In this document: positions 1 to 9,334 of the stretch, piece after piece | Layout of the letters: each line of letters starts with the position of its first letter | Position numbering within the stretch: position 1 is the stretch's first letter | Assembly (NCBI RefSeq): GCF_029227915.1 | Contig: NC_079876.1 | Span: forward strand, 1,552,001-1,616,000 | Direction of reading: 5' to 3' | Length of the DNA stretch: 64,000 nt | Source: Hydractinia symbiolongicarpus | Taxonomy: Eukaryota; Cnidaria; Hydrozoa; Anthoathecata; Hydractiniidae | The notes under the pieces: model-generated | What the model saw: the letters and a program-made list of their open reading frames with translations, nothing else | Told to the model about the DNA's origin: nothing | Database searches by the model: none | Program-made: the position numbers and the translations under genes

Positions 1-20
1 ACGCATGAGACTTGTAGTTT

Positions 21-42
21 TCAAAAATGTTTTCATTTTTGA
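21..42. repeat. Monomer inverted repeat (hairpin-capable), reference copy
   Basis: The left arm TCAAAAATG and right arm CATTTTTGA are perfect reverse complements (9 bp) around a TTTT loop. The element recurs at the same unit position in the many units of the TTTTCAAAAATG type. In the TTTTTAAAAATG type the outermost stem is weakened but eight pairs remain. In the GTATTTAAAAATAC type a different small dyad (GTATTT / AAATAC) replaces it. It could extrude a cruciform or bind a dimeric protein; neither is shown by sequence alone. Confidence 0.8.
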
Positions 43-52
43 TGAGACGCTG

Positions 53-58
53 AATAAA
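53..58 (+). promoter_or_regulatory. AATAAA hexamer within the monomer (reference copy)
   Basis: The AATAAA sequence lies in GCTGAATAAAAG and is kept in most units, including the GCTTAATAAAAG and GATTAATAAAAG variants. It is lost in GAATGAAAG, TAATGAAAG and AAATATAAG variants. It matches the eukaryotic polyadenylation signal, so plus-strand read-through transcripts could meet one every 203 bases. In AT-rich satellite DNA it may simply be chance, and no transcript evidence is available. Confidence 0.3.
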
Positions 59-1218
59 AGCAGTTTAATCGCCGGCAAACGAAAACCTGCGATTTCCCGT
101 GAATCCTGGACTCGGCCCGTATAGTCAAAAGTATACAAAGAAAGTACCCAGGGTGTAAACTCATTTCCCAAACGATTTTTTAAATTATTATTTCACCACT
201 AAAACGCATAAGACTTGTAGTTTTCAAAAATGTTTTCATTTTTGATGAGACGCTTAATGAAAGAGGTTTAATCGCCGCCAAACGAAAACCCGCGATTTCC
301 CGTAAATCCCGGGCTTGGCCCGTATAGTCGAATGTATACAAAGAAAGTACCCTGTGAGTAAACTCATTTCCAGAACGATTTTTTAGATTATTTTTTCACC
401 ACTAAAACGCATAAGACTTGTAGTTTTCAAAAATGTTTTCATTTCTGATGAGACGCTGAATAAAAGAAGTTTAATCGCCGGCAAACGAAAACCCGCGATT
501 TCCCGTAAATCCCGGGCTTGGCCCGTATAGTCAAAAGTATACAAAGATAGTACCCAGGGAGTAAACTCATTTCCCGAACGATTTTTTAATTCATTTTTTC
601 ACCACTAAAACGCATGAGACTTGTAGTTTTCAAAAATGTTTTCATTTTTGATGAGACGCTGAATAAAAGAAGTTTAATCGCCGGCAAATGAAAACTTGCG
701 ATTTCCCGTAAATCCCGGACTCGGCCCGTATAGTCAAAAGTATACAAAGAAAGTACCCGGGGAGTAAACTAATTTCCCAAACGATTTTTTAAATTATTAT
801 TTCACCACTAAAGCCCATGAGACTTGTAGTTTTTAAAAATGTTTTCATTTTTGATGAGACGCTGAATAAAAGAAGTTTAATCGCCGGCAAACGAAATCCC
901 GCGATTTCCCGTAAATCACGGACTCGGCCCGTATAGTCAAAAGTATACAAAGAAAGTACCCAGGGAGTAAACTCATTTCCCGAACGATTTTTTAAATTAT
1001 TTTTTCACCACTAAAACGCATGAGACTAGTAGTTTTCAGAAATCTTTTCATTTTTGATGAGACGCTGAATAAAAGAAGTTTAATCGCCGGCAAACGAAAA
1101 CCTGCGATTTCCCGTAAATCCCGGACTCGGCCCCTATAGTCAAAAGTATACAAAGAAAGTACCCACGGAGTAAACTCATTTCCCAAACGATTTTTTAAAT
1201 TTATATTTTACCACTAAA

Positions 1219-2030
1219 GCCCATGAGACTTGTAGTTTTTAAAAATGTTTTCATTTTTGATGAGACGCTGAATAAAAGAAGTTTAATCGCCGGCAAACGA
1301 AAACCTGCGATTTCCCGTAAATCCCGGACTCGGCCCGTATAGTCATAAGTATACAAAGAAAGTACCCAGGGAGTAAACTCATTTCCCAAACGATTATTTA
1401 AATTATTATTTCACCACTAAAGCCCATGAGACTTGTAGTTTTTAAAAGTGTTTTCATTTTTGATGAGACGCTGAATAAAAGAAGTTTAATCGCCGGCAAA
1501 CGAAAACCCGGGATTTCCCGTAAATCCCGGACTCGGCCTGTATAGTCAAAAGTATACAAGGAAAGTACCCAGTGAGTAAACTCATTTCCCAAACGATTTT
1601 TTAAATTTATATTTTACCACTAAAGCCCATGAGACTTGTAGTTTTTAAAAGTGTTTTCATTTTTGATGAGACGCTGAATAAAAGAAGTTTAATCGCCGGC
1701 AAACGAAAACCTGCGATTTCCCGTAAATCCCGGACTCGGCCCGTATAGTCATAAGTATACAAAGAAAGTACCCAGGGAGTAAACTCATTTCCCAAACGAT
1801 TATTTAAATTATTATTTCACCACTAAAGCCCATGAGACTTGTAGTTTTTAAAAGTGTTTTCATTTTTGATGAGACGCTGAATAAAAGAAGTTTAATCGCC
1901 GGCAAACGAAAACCTTGGATTTCCCGTAAATCCCGGACTCGGCCCGTATAGTCAAAAGTATACAAGGAAAGTACCCAGTGAGTAAACTCATTTCCAAAAC
2001 GATTTTTTAAATTATCTTTTCACCACTAAA
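1219..2030 (+). repeat. Tandem dimer duplication (2 x 406 bp)
   Basis: Units at 1219 and 1625 share the private GTCATAAGTATAC and the CGATTATTTAAATT tail. Units at 1422 and 1828 share TACAAGGAAAG with CCAGTGAG. The offset is 406 bases, exactly two monomers. The copies differ at several positions, for example AAAAATG against AAAAGTG and CCCGGGATT against CCTTGGATT, so this duplication is older than those in the middle and right of the window. Confidence 0.8.
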
Positions 2031-2842
2031 ACGCTTGAGACTTGTAGTTTTCAAAAATGTTTTCATTTTTGATAAGACGCTGAATAAAAGAAGTTTAATC
2101 GCCGGCAAACGAAATCCCGCGATTTCCCGTAAGCCCCGGACTCGGCCCGCATAGTCAAAAGTATACAAAGAAAGTACCCAGGGTGTAAACTCATTTCCCG
2201 AACGATTTTTTAAATTATTATTTCACCACTAAAGCCCATGAGACTTGTAGTTTTCAAAAATGTTTTCATTTTTGATGAGACGCTGAATAAAAGAAGTTTA
2301 ATCGCCGGCAAACGAAAACCCGGGATTTCCCGTAAATCCCGGACTCGGCCCGTATAGTCAAAAGTATACAAGGAAAGTACCCAGTGAGTAAACTCATTTC
2401 CCGAACGAATTTTTAAATTATTTTTTCACCACTAAAACGCATGAGACTTGTAGTTTTTAGAAATGTTTTCATTTTTGATAAGACGCTTGATGAAAGTGGT
2501 TTAATCGCCGGCAAACGAAAAGCCGCGATTTCCCGTAAATCCCGGGTTTGGCCCGTATAGTCGAATGTATACAAAGAAAGTACCCTGTGAGTAAACTCAT
2601 TTCCAAAACGATTTTTTAAATTATCTTTTCACCACTAAAACGCATGAGACTTGTAGTTTTCAAAAATGTTTACATTTCTGATGAGACGCTGAATAAAAGA
2701 AGTTTAATCGCCGGGAAACGAAAACCCGCCATTTCCCGTAAACCCCGGACTCGGCCCGCATAGTCAAAAGTATACAAAGAAAGTACCCAGGGTGTAAACT
2801 CATTTCCCGAACGATTTTTTAAATTATTATTTCACCACTAAA
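2031..2842 (+). repeat. Mixed monomers
   Basis: Four 203-bp units of unlike variant type follow the dimer block. They include one TTGATGAAAGTGG / GGGTTTGGCCCG unit from 2437 and one with the unusual bases GTTTACATTTCTG from 2640. No coding or other element is present. Confidence 0.8.
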
Positions 2843-4060
2843 GCCCATGAGACTTGTAGTATTTAAAAAATTTTCATTTTTGATGAGATGCTGAATAAAA
2901 GAAGTTTAATCACCGGCAAACGAAAACCCGCGACTTCCCGTAAATCCCGGACTCGGCCCGTATAGTCAAAAGTATACAAAGAAAGTACCCAGGGAGTAAA
3001 CTCATTTCCCGAACGATTTTTTAAATTATTTTTTCACCACTAAAACGCATAAGACTTGTAGTTTTCAGAAATGTTTTTATTTCTGATGAGACGCTTAATG
3101 AAAGTTGTTTAATCGCCGGCAAACGAAAACCCGCGATTTCCCGTAAATCACGGGCTTGGCCCGTATAGTCGAATGTATACTAAGAAAGTACCCTGTGAGT
3201 AAACTCATTTCCGAAACGATTTTTTCAATTATCTTTTTACCACTAAAACGCATGACACTTGCAGTTTTCAAAAATGTTTTTATTTTTGATGAGACGCTGA
3301 ATAAAAGAAGTTTAATCGCCGACAAACGAAGAACCCGCCATTTCCCGTAAACCCCGGACTCGGCCCGCATAGTCAAAAGTGTACAAAGAAAGTACCCAGG
3401 GTGTAAACTTATTTCCCGAACGATTTTTTAAATTATTATTTCACCACTAAAGCCCATGAGACTTGTAGTATTTAAAAAATTTTCATTTTTGATGAGACGC
3501 TGAATAAAAGAAGTTTAATCGCCGGCAAACGAAAACCCGCGACTTCCCGTAAATCCCGGACTCGGCCCGTATAGTCAAAAGTATACAAAGAAAGTACCCA
3601 GGGAGTAAACTCATTTCCCGAACGATTTTTTAAATTATTTTTTCACCACTAAAACGCATGAGACTTGTAGTTTTCAGAAATGTTTTTATTTTTGATGAGA
3701 CGCTTAATGAAAGTTGTTTAATCGCCGGCAAACGAAAACCCGCGATTTCCCGTATATCACGGGCTTGGTCCGTATAGTCGAATGTATACAAAGAAAGTAC
3801 CCTGTGAGTAAACTCATTTCCGAAACGATTTTTTCAATTATCTTTTCACCACTAAAACGCATGAGACTTGCAGTTTTCAAAAAGGTTTTCATTTTTGATG
3901 AGACGCTGAATAAAAGAAGTTTAATCGCCGGCAAACGAAGAACCCGCCATTTCCCGTAAACCCCGGACTCGGCCCGCATAGTCAAAAGTATACAAAGAAA
4001 GTACCCTGTGAGTAAACTCATTTCCGAAACGATTTTTTCAATTATCTTTTCACCACTAAA
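2843..4060 (+). repeat. Tandem trimer duplication (offset 609 bp)
   Basis: Units at 2843 and 3452 both carry the shortened ATTTAAAAAATTTTC segment, one base shorter than usual. Units at 3045 and 3654 share CAGAAATGTTTTTATTT with TTAATGAAAGTTG. Units at 3248 and 3857 share ACTTGCAG and the one-base-longer GAAGAACCC. The offset is 609 bases (three monomers). Homology fails around 3392 in the first copy and 4001 in the second, where the second copy switches to a CCTGTGAG ending. Confidence 0.85.
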
Positions 4061-4573
4061 ACGCATGAGACTTGCAGTTTTCAAAAATGTTTTCATTTTT
4101 GATGAGACGCTTAATAAAAGAGGTTTAATCTCCGGCAAACGAAATCCCGCGATTTCCCGTAAGTCCCGGGCTTGGCCCGTATAGTCAAAAGTATACAAAA
4201 AAAGTACCCAGGGGATAAACTCATTTCCCAAACGATTTTTTAAATTATTATTTCACAACTAAAGCCCATGAGACTTGTAGTATTTAAAAATATTTTCACT
4301 TTTGATGAGACGCTGAATAAAAGAAGTTTAATCGCCGGCAAACGAAAACCCGCGACTTCCCGTAAATCCCGGACTCGGCCCGTATAGTCAAAAGTATACA
4401 AAGAAAGTATCCAGGGAGTAAACTCATTTCCCGAACGATTTTTTAAATTATTTTTTCACCACTAAAACGCATGAGACTTGTAGTTTTCAGAAATGTTTTC
4501 ATTTTTGATGAGACCCTTAATGAAAGTTGTTTAATCGCCGGCAAACGAAAACCCGCGATTTCCCGTAAATCCC
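4061..4573 (+). repeat. Monomers linking trimer and nine-unit block
   Basis: Two to three units lie here: the ACTTGCAG / TAATAAAAGAGG type, then the ATTTAAAAATATTTTCAC type with TTCACAACTAAAG at its left, then a unit with the distinctive GAGACCCTTAATG at about 4513. The same marker unit reappears near 14459 and 16693, showing that this area also feeds the 11-unit duplication downstream. Confidence 0.75.
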
Positions 4574-6400
4574 GGGCTTGGCCCGTATAGTCGAATGTAT
4601 ACAAAGAAAGTACCCTGTGAGTAAACTCATTTCCGAAACGATTTTTTCAATTATCTTTTCACCACTAAAACGCATGAGACTTGCAGTTTTCAAAAATGTT
4701 TTCATTTTTGATGAGACGCTTAATAAAAGAGATTTAATCGCCGGCAAACGAAATCCCGCGATTTCCCGTAAATCCCGGCTTTGGCCCGTATAGTCAAATG
4801 TATACAAAGAAAGTACCCAGGGAGTAAACTCATTTCCCGAACGATTTTTTATTTTTTTTTTCACCACTAAAACGCATGAGACTTGTAGTTTTTAAAAATG
4901 TTTTCATTTTTGATGAGACGCTTAATGAAAGAGGTTTAATCGCCGGCAAACGAAAACCCGCGATTTCCCGTAAATACCGGGCTTGGCCCGTATAGTCGAA
5001 TGTATACAAAGAGAGTACCCTGTGAGTAAACTCATTTCCAGAACCATTTTTTAAATTATTTTTTCACCACTAAAACGCATGAGACTTGTAGTTTTCAAAA
5101 ATGTTTTCATTTTTGATGAGACGCTTAATGAAAGAGGTTTAATCGCCGGCAAACGAAAACCCGAGATTTCCCGTAAATCCCAGGCTTGGCCCGTATAGTC
5201 AAAAGTATACAAAGATAGTACCCAGGGAGTAAACTCATTTCCCGAACAATTTTTTAATTCATTTTTTCACCACTAAAACGCACGAGACTTGTAGTTTTCA
5301 AAAATGTTTCCATTTTTGATGAAACGCTGAATAAAAGGAGTTTAATCGGCGGCAAACAAAAACCTGCGATTTCCCGTAAATCCCGGACTCGGCCCGTTTA
5401 GTCAAAAGTATACAAAGAAAGTACCCAGGGAGTAAACTAATTTCCCAAACGATTTTTTGAATTATTATTTCACCACTAAAGCCCATGAGACTTGTAGTTT
5501 TTAAAAATGTTTTCATTTTTGATGAGACGCTGAATAAAAGAAGTTTAGTCGCCGGCAAACGAAAACCCGCGCTTTCCCGTAAATCCCGGACTCGGCCCGT
5601 ATAGTCAAAAGTATACAAAGAAAGTACCCAGGGAGTAAACTTATTTCCCGCACGATTTTTGAAATTATTTTTTCACCACTGAAACGCATGAGACTTGTAG
5701 TTTTCAGAAATGTTTTCATTTTTGATGAGACGCTTAATGAAAGTGGTTTAATCGCCGGCAAACAAAAACCAGCGATTTCACGTAAATCCCGGGCTTGGCG
5801 GGTATAGTCGAATGTATACAAAGAAAGTACCCTGTGAGTAAACTCATTTCCAAAACGATTTTTTAAATTATCTTTTCACCACTAAAACGCATGAGACTTG
5901 TAATTTTCGAAAATGTTTTCATTTTTGATGAGACGCTGAATAAAAGAAGTTTAATCGCCGGCAAACGAAAACCTGCGATTTCCCGTAAATCCCGTACTCG
6001 GCCCGTATAGTCAAAAGTACACAAAGAAAGTACCCAGGAAGTAAACTCATTTCCCAAACGATTTTTTAAATTATTATTTCACCACTAAAGCCCATGAGAC
6101 TTGTAGTTTTTAAAAATGTTTTCATTTTTGATGAGACGCTGAATAAAAGAAGTTTAATCGCCGGCAAACGAAAACCCGCAATTTCCCGTAAATCCTGGTC
6201 TCGGCCCGTATAGTCAAAAGTATACAAGGAAAGTACCCAGTGAGTAAACTCATTTCCCTAACGAATTTTTAAATTATTTTTTCACCACTAAAACGCATAA
6301 GAGTTGTAGTTGTCAAAAATGTTTTCATTTTTGATGAGACGCTGAATAAAAGAAGTTTAATCGCCTGCAAACGAAAACCTGCGATTTTCCGTAAATCCCG
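4574..6400 (+). repeat. Nine-unit block, copy I of three
   Basis: This stretch recurs at about 9243-10919 (offset 4669 = 23 monomers) and about 16755-18580 (offset about 12181 = 60 monomers plus 1). Private markers shared by all three include the T-run tail ATTTTTTTTTTCACC near 4851, AGAGAGTACC near 5010, TTTCCATTTTTGATGAAACG near 5308, GGCGGGTATAG near 5796, and GTAATTTTCGAAAATG near 5900. Copy III follows copy I to about 6400, whereas copy II stops near 6250. Confidence 0.88.
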
Positions 6401-6481
6401 GACTCGGCCCTTATAGTCAAAAGTATACAAAGAAAGTACCCAGGGAGTAAACTCATTTCCAGAACGATTTTTTAAATTATT

Positions 6482-7998
6482 GTTTCACCACTAAAACCCA
6501 TGAGACTGGTAGTATTTAAAAATACTTTCATTTTTGATGAGACGCTGAATAAAAGAAGTTTAATCGCCGGCAAACAAAAACCCGCGACTTCCCGTAAATC
6601 CCGGTCTTGGCCCGTATAGTCAAAAGTATACAAAGAAAGTACCCAGGGAGTAAACTCATTTCCCGAACGATTTTTTAAATTATTTTTTCACCACTAAAAC
6701 GCACGAGACTTGTAGTTTTCAAAAATGCTTTCATTTTTGATGAGACGCTAAATATAAGAAGTTTAATCGCCGGCAAACGAAAACCCGCAATTTCCCGTAA
6801 ACCCCGGACTCCGCCCGCATAGTAAAAAGTATACAAAGAAAGTACCCAGGGTGTAAACTCATTTCCCGAACGATTTTTTAAATTATTATTTAACCACTAA
6901 AGCCCATGAGACTTGTAGTATTTAAAAATACTTTCATTTTCGATGAGACGCTGAATAAAAGAAGTTTAATCGCCGGCAAACAAAAACCCGCGACTTCCCG
7001 TAAATCCCGGACTCGACCCGTATAGACAAAAGTATACAAAGAAAGTACCCAGGGAGTAAACTCATTTCCCGAACGATTTTTTAAATTTTTTTTTCACCAC
7101 GAAAATGCATGAGACTTGTAGTTTTCAAAAATGTTTTCATTTTTGATGAGACGCTGAATAAAAGAAGTTTAATCGCCGGCAAACGAAAACCCGCCATTTC
7201 CCGTAAACCCCGGACTCGGCCCGCATAGTCAAAAGTATACAAAGAAAGTACCCAGGGTGTAAACTCATTTCCCGAACGATTTTTTAAATTATTATTTCAC
7301 CACTAAAACCCATGAGACTGGTAGTATTTAAAAATACTTTCATTTTTGATGAGACGCTGAATAAAAGAAGTTTAATCGCCGGCAAACAAAAACCCGCGAC
7401 TTCCCGTAAATCCCGGTCTTGACCCGTATAGTCAAAAGTATACAAAGAAAGTACCCAGGGAGTAAACTCATTTCCCGAACGATTTTTTAAATTATTTTTT
7501 CACCACTAAAACGCACGAGACTTGTAGTTTTCAAAAATGCTTTCATTTTTGATGAGACGCTAAATATAAGAAGTTTAATCGCCGGCAAACGAAAACCCGC
7601 AATTTCCCGTAAACCCCGGACTCCGCCCGCATAGTAAAAAGTATACAAAGAAAGTACCCAGGGTGTAAACTCATTTCCCGAACGATTTTTTAAATTATTA
7701 TTTAACCACTAAAGCCCATGAGACTTGTAGTATTTAAAAATACTTTCATTTTCGATGAGACGCTGAATAAAAGAAGTTTAATCGCCGGCAAACAAAAACC
7801 CGCGACTTCCCGTAAATCCCGGACTCGACCCGTATAGACAAAAGTATACAAAGAAAGTACCCAGGGAGTAAACTCATTTCCCGAACGATTTTTTAAATTT
7901 TTTTTTCACCACGAAAATGCATGAGACTTGTAGTTTTCAAAAATGTTTTCATTTTTGATGAGACGCTGAATAAAAGAAGTTTAATCGCCGGCAAACGG
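6482..7998 (+). repeat. Tandem tetramer duplication (offset 812 bp)
   Basis: Positions 6482-7186 are repeated at 7294-7998, four monomers later. Shared private markers are GACTGGTAG, ACGCACGAG, AATGCTTTC, GCATAGTAAAAAG, TTTAACCAC, CATTTTCGATG, CGACCCGTATAGAC and CCACGAAAATGC. Only one difference was seen (GGTCTTGG against GGTCTTGA near 7430). Homology ends sharply inside the monomer, at AAACGAAAACCCGCC in the first copy and AAACGGAAACCTGCG in the second. Confidence 0.88.
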
Positions 7999-9241
7999 AA
8001 ACCTGCGATTTTCCGTAAATCCCGGACTCGGCCCGTATAGTCAAAAGTATACAAAGAAAGTATCCGGGGTGTAAACTCATTTCCGGAACGATTTTTTAAA
8101 TTAATATTTCACCACTAAAGCCCATGAGACTTGTAGTTTTTAAAAATGTTTTCATTTTTGATGAGACGCTTAATAAAAGAGGTTTAATTGCCGGCAAACG
8201 AAATCCTGCGATTTCCCGTAAATCCCGGGCTTGGCCCGTATAGTCGAATGTATACAAAGAAAGTAACCAGTGCGTAAACTCATTTCCCTAACGAATTTTT
8301 AAATTATTTTTTCACCACTAAAACGCATGAGACTTGTAGTTTTCAAAAATGTTTTCATTTTTGATGAGACGCTGTATAAAAGAAGTTTAATCGCCGGCAA
8401 ACGAAGAACCCGCCATTTCCCGTAAACCCCGGACTCGGCCCGCATAGTCAAAAGTATACAAAGAAAGTACCCAGGGTGTAAACTCATTTCCCGAACGATT
8501 TTTTAAATTATTATTTCACCACTAAAGCTCATGAGACTTGTAGTATTTAAAAATATTTTCATTTTTGATGAGACACTGAATAAAAGAAGTTTAATCGCCG
8601 GCAAACGAAAACCCGCGACTTCCCGTAAATCCCGGACTCGGCCCGTATAGTCAAAAGTATACAAAGAAAGTACCCAGGGAGTAAACTCATTTCCCGAACG
8701 ATTTTTTAAATTATTTTTTCACCACTAAAACGCATGAGACTTGTAGTTTTCAGAAATGTTTTTATTTTTGATGAGACGCTTAATGAAAGTTGTTTAATCG
8801 CCGGCAAACGAAAACCCGCGATTTCCCGTAAATCACGGGCTTAGCCCGTATAGTCGAATGTATACAAAGAAAGTACCCTGTGAGTAAACTCATTTCCAAA
8901 ACGATTTTTTCAATTATCTTTTCACCACTAAAACGCATGAGACTTGCAGTTTTCAAAAATGTTTTCATTTTTGATGAGACGCTTAATAAAAGAGGTTTAA
9001 TCGCCGGCAAACGAAATCCCGCGATTTCCCGTAAGTCCCGGGCTTGGCCCGTATAGTCAAAAGTATACAAAGAAAGTACCCAGGGGATAAACTCATTTCC
9101 CAAACGATTTTTTAAATTATTATTTCACAACTAAAGCCCATGAGACTTGTAATATTTAAAAATATTTTCACTTTTGATGAGACGCTGAATAAAAGAAGTT
9201 TAATCGCCGGCAAACGAAAACCCGCGACTTCCCGTAAATCC
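7294..9241 (+). repeat. Block duplicated 18 monomers downstream, copy 1
   Basis: This block matches 10948-12895 at an offset of 3654 bases (18 x 203). Markers in both include GACTGGTAG, GCATAGTAAAAAG, GTAACCAG, AAAGCTCATGAG, the ACGGGC/GCCCGT hairpin, and TTCACAACTAAAG with TTTTCACTTTTG. The blocks part company near 9242 and 12896, where copy 1 changes to CCCGGGCTTGG and copy 2 to CGACCCGTATAGAC. Confidence 0.85.
8835..8849. repeat. GC hairpin in the GGGCTTAGCCC variant
   Basis: ACGGGC and GCCCGT are perfect reverse complements around a TTA loop. The same 15-base element occurs at the matching place in the duplicated units near 12489, 13911, 14723 and 16145. The much commoner CGGGC-TTG-GCCCG form, with a five-base stem, is found in all CTTGGCCCG-type units. 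It overlaps the phased CCCG tetramers of the monomer core. Confidence 0.6.
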
Positions 9242-9334
9242 CGGGCTTGGCCCGTATAGTCGAATGTATACAAAGAAAGTACCCTGTGAGTAAACTCATT
9301 TCCGAAACGATTTTTTCATTTATCTTTTCACCAC
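9132..9334 (+). repeat. Chimeric monomer: one-unit deletion junction
   Basis: The left part matches the unit near 4264 (ATTTAAAAATATTTTCAC, CGCGACTTCCCG). The right part from about 9242 matches the next but one unit near 4570 (GGGCTTGGCCCGTATAGTCG, CCTGTGAG). The offset to the 4-6 kb block drops from 4872 bases (24 units) before this point to 4669 (23 units) after it. Exactly one monomer was therefore lost, in register, by exchange inside CCCGTAAATCCCGG. Confidence 0.8.

Larger units (their letters stand above)
1..203 (+). repeat. Representative satellite monomer
   Basis: This unit serves as the numbering reference; the true biological phase of the repeat is unknown. It has an AT-rich inverted repeat (21-42), AATAAA (53-58), a GC-rich segment containing GCCGGC (71-76) and CCCG tetramers (about 96-119), GTATAC (131-136), and an AT-rich tail (about 174-193). 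The typical unit composition is about 37% GC with about 12 CpG, against roughly 7 expected from base counts. This particular copy has a few private bases, for example GCAG in place of GAAG near 60 and GTGAATCCTGG near 99-109. Confidence 0.9.
1..1218 (+). repeat. Mixed monomers, left edge of window
   Basis: Six successive 203-bp units of differing variant type are present. Unit 2 (from 204) is of the TTAATGAAAG / CTTGGCCCGTATAGTCGAATG / CCTGTGAG type. Units 1, 3, 4 and 6 are of the ACGCATGAG or ACGCATAAG type, and unit 5 (from 813) of the AGCCCATGAG type. No clear multi-unit duplication was found within this stretch, and it contains no gene. Confidence 0.85.

Noticed and set aside
21-42. Rho-independent terminator
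   Set aside because: The stem is almost all A-T pairs, it is not followed by a clear T-run in a transcript context, and the array looks eukaryotic.
64-76. Weak resemblance of GGTTTAATCGCC to a Pol III B box (tRNA-derived SINE origin)
   Set aside because: Only part of the B-box consensus fits, no A box was found at a suitable distance, and there is no poly(A) or tRNA-like end. The unit shows no sign of being a SINE.
69-85. Second CENP-B-box-like stretch on the minus strand around TTTCGTTTGCCGGCGAT
   Set aside because: The TTCG half matches, but the required A and CGGG are missing, so it fails the core pattern.
479-495. CGG-N11-CCG pattern (Gal4-type site) in units with CCCGCG
   Set aside because: It is a short degenerate pattern produced by GCCGGC and the next CCCG. 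There is no reason to expect a fungal zinc-cluster regulator, and it is lost in CCTGCG units.
992-1186. Recurrent minus-strand open frames of about 62-64 codons (here and in dozens of other units), sometimes extending to 100-175 codons across units
   Set aside because: They begin at TTG, not ATG; the next in-frame ATG is far inside the frame. 203 is not a multiple of 3, so the frame changes every unit. Units differ freely by amino-acid changes (GRV/GQA, KLLLF/KPLLL, TTSLM/TASLM) and many units break the frame. No family resemblance was recognised. These are by-products of the repeat.
4578-4793. Plus-strand open frames of about 65-81 codons
   Set aside because: They lie in the same repeat, start at TTG or at ATGAGACTT inside the monomer, and exist only in some units. 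They overlap the minus-strand frames. No start context, splice structure or protein family supports them.
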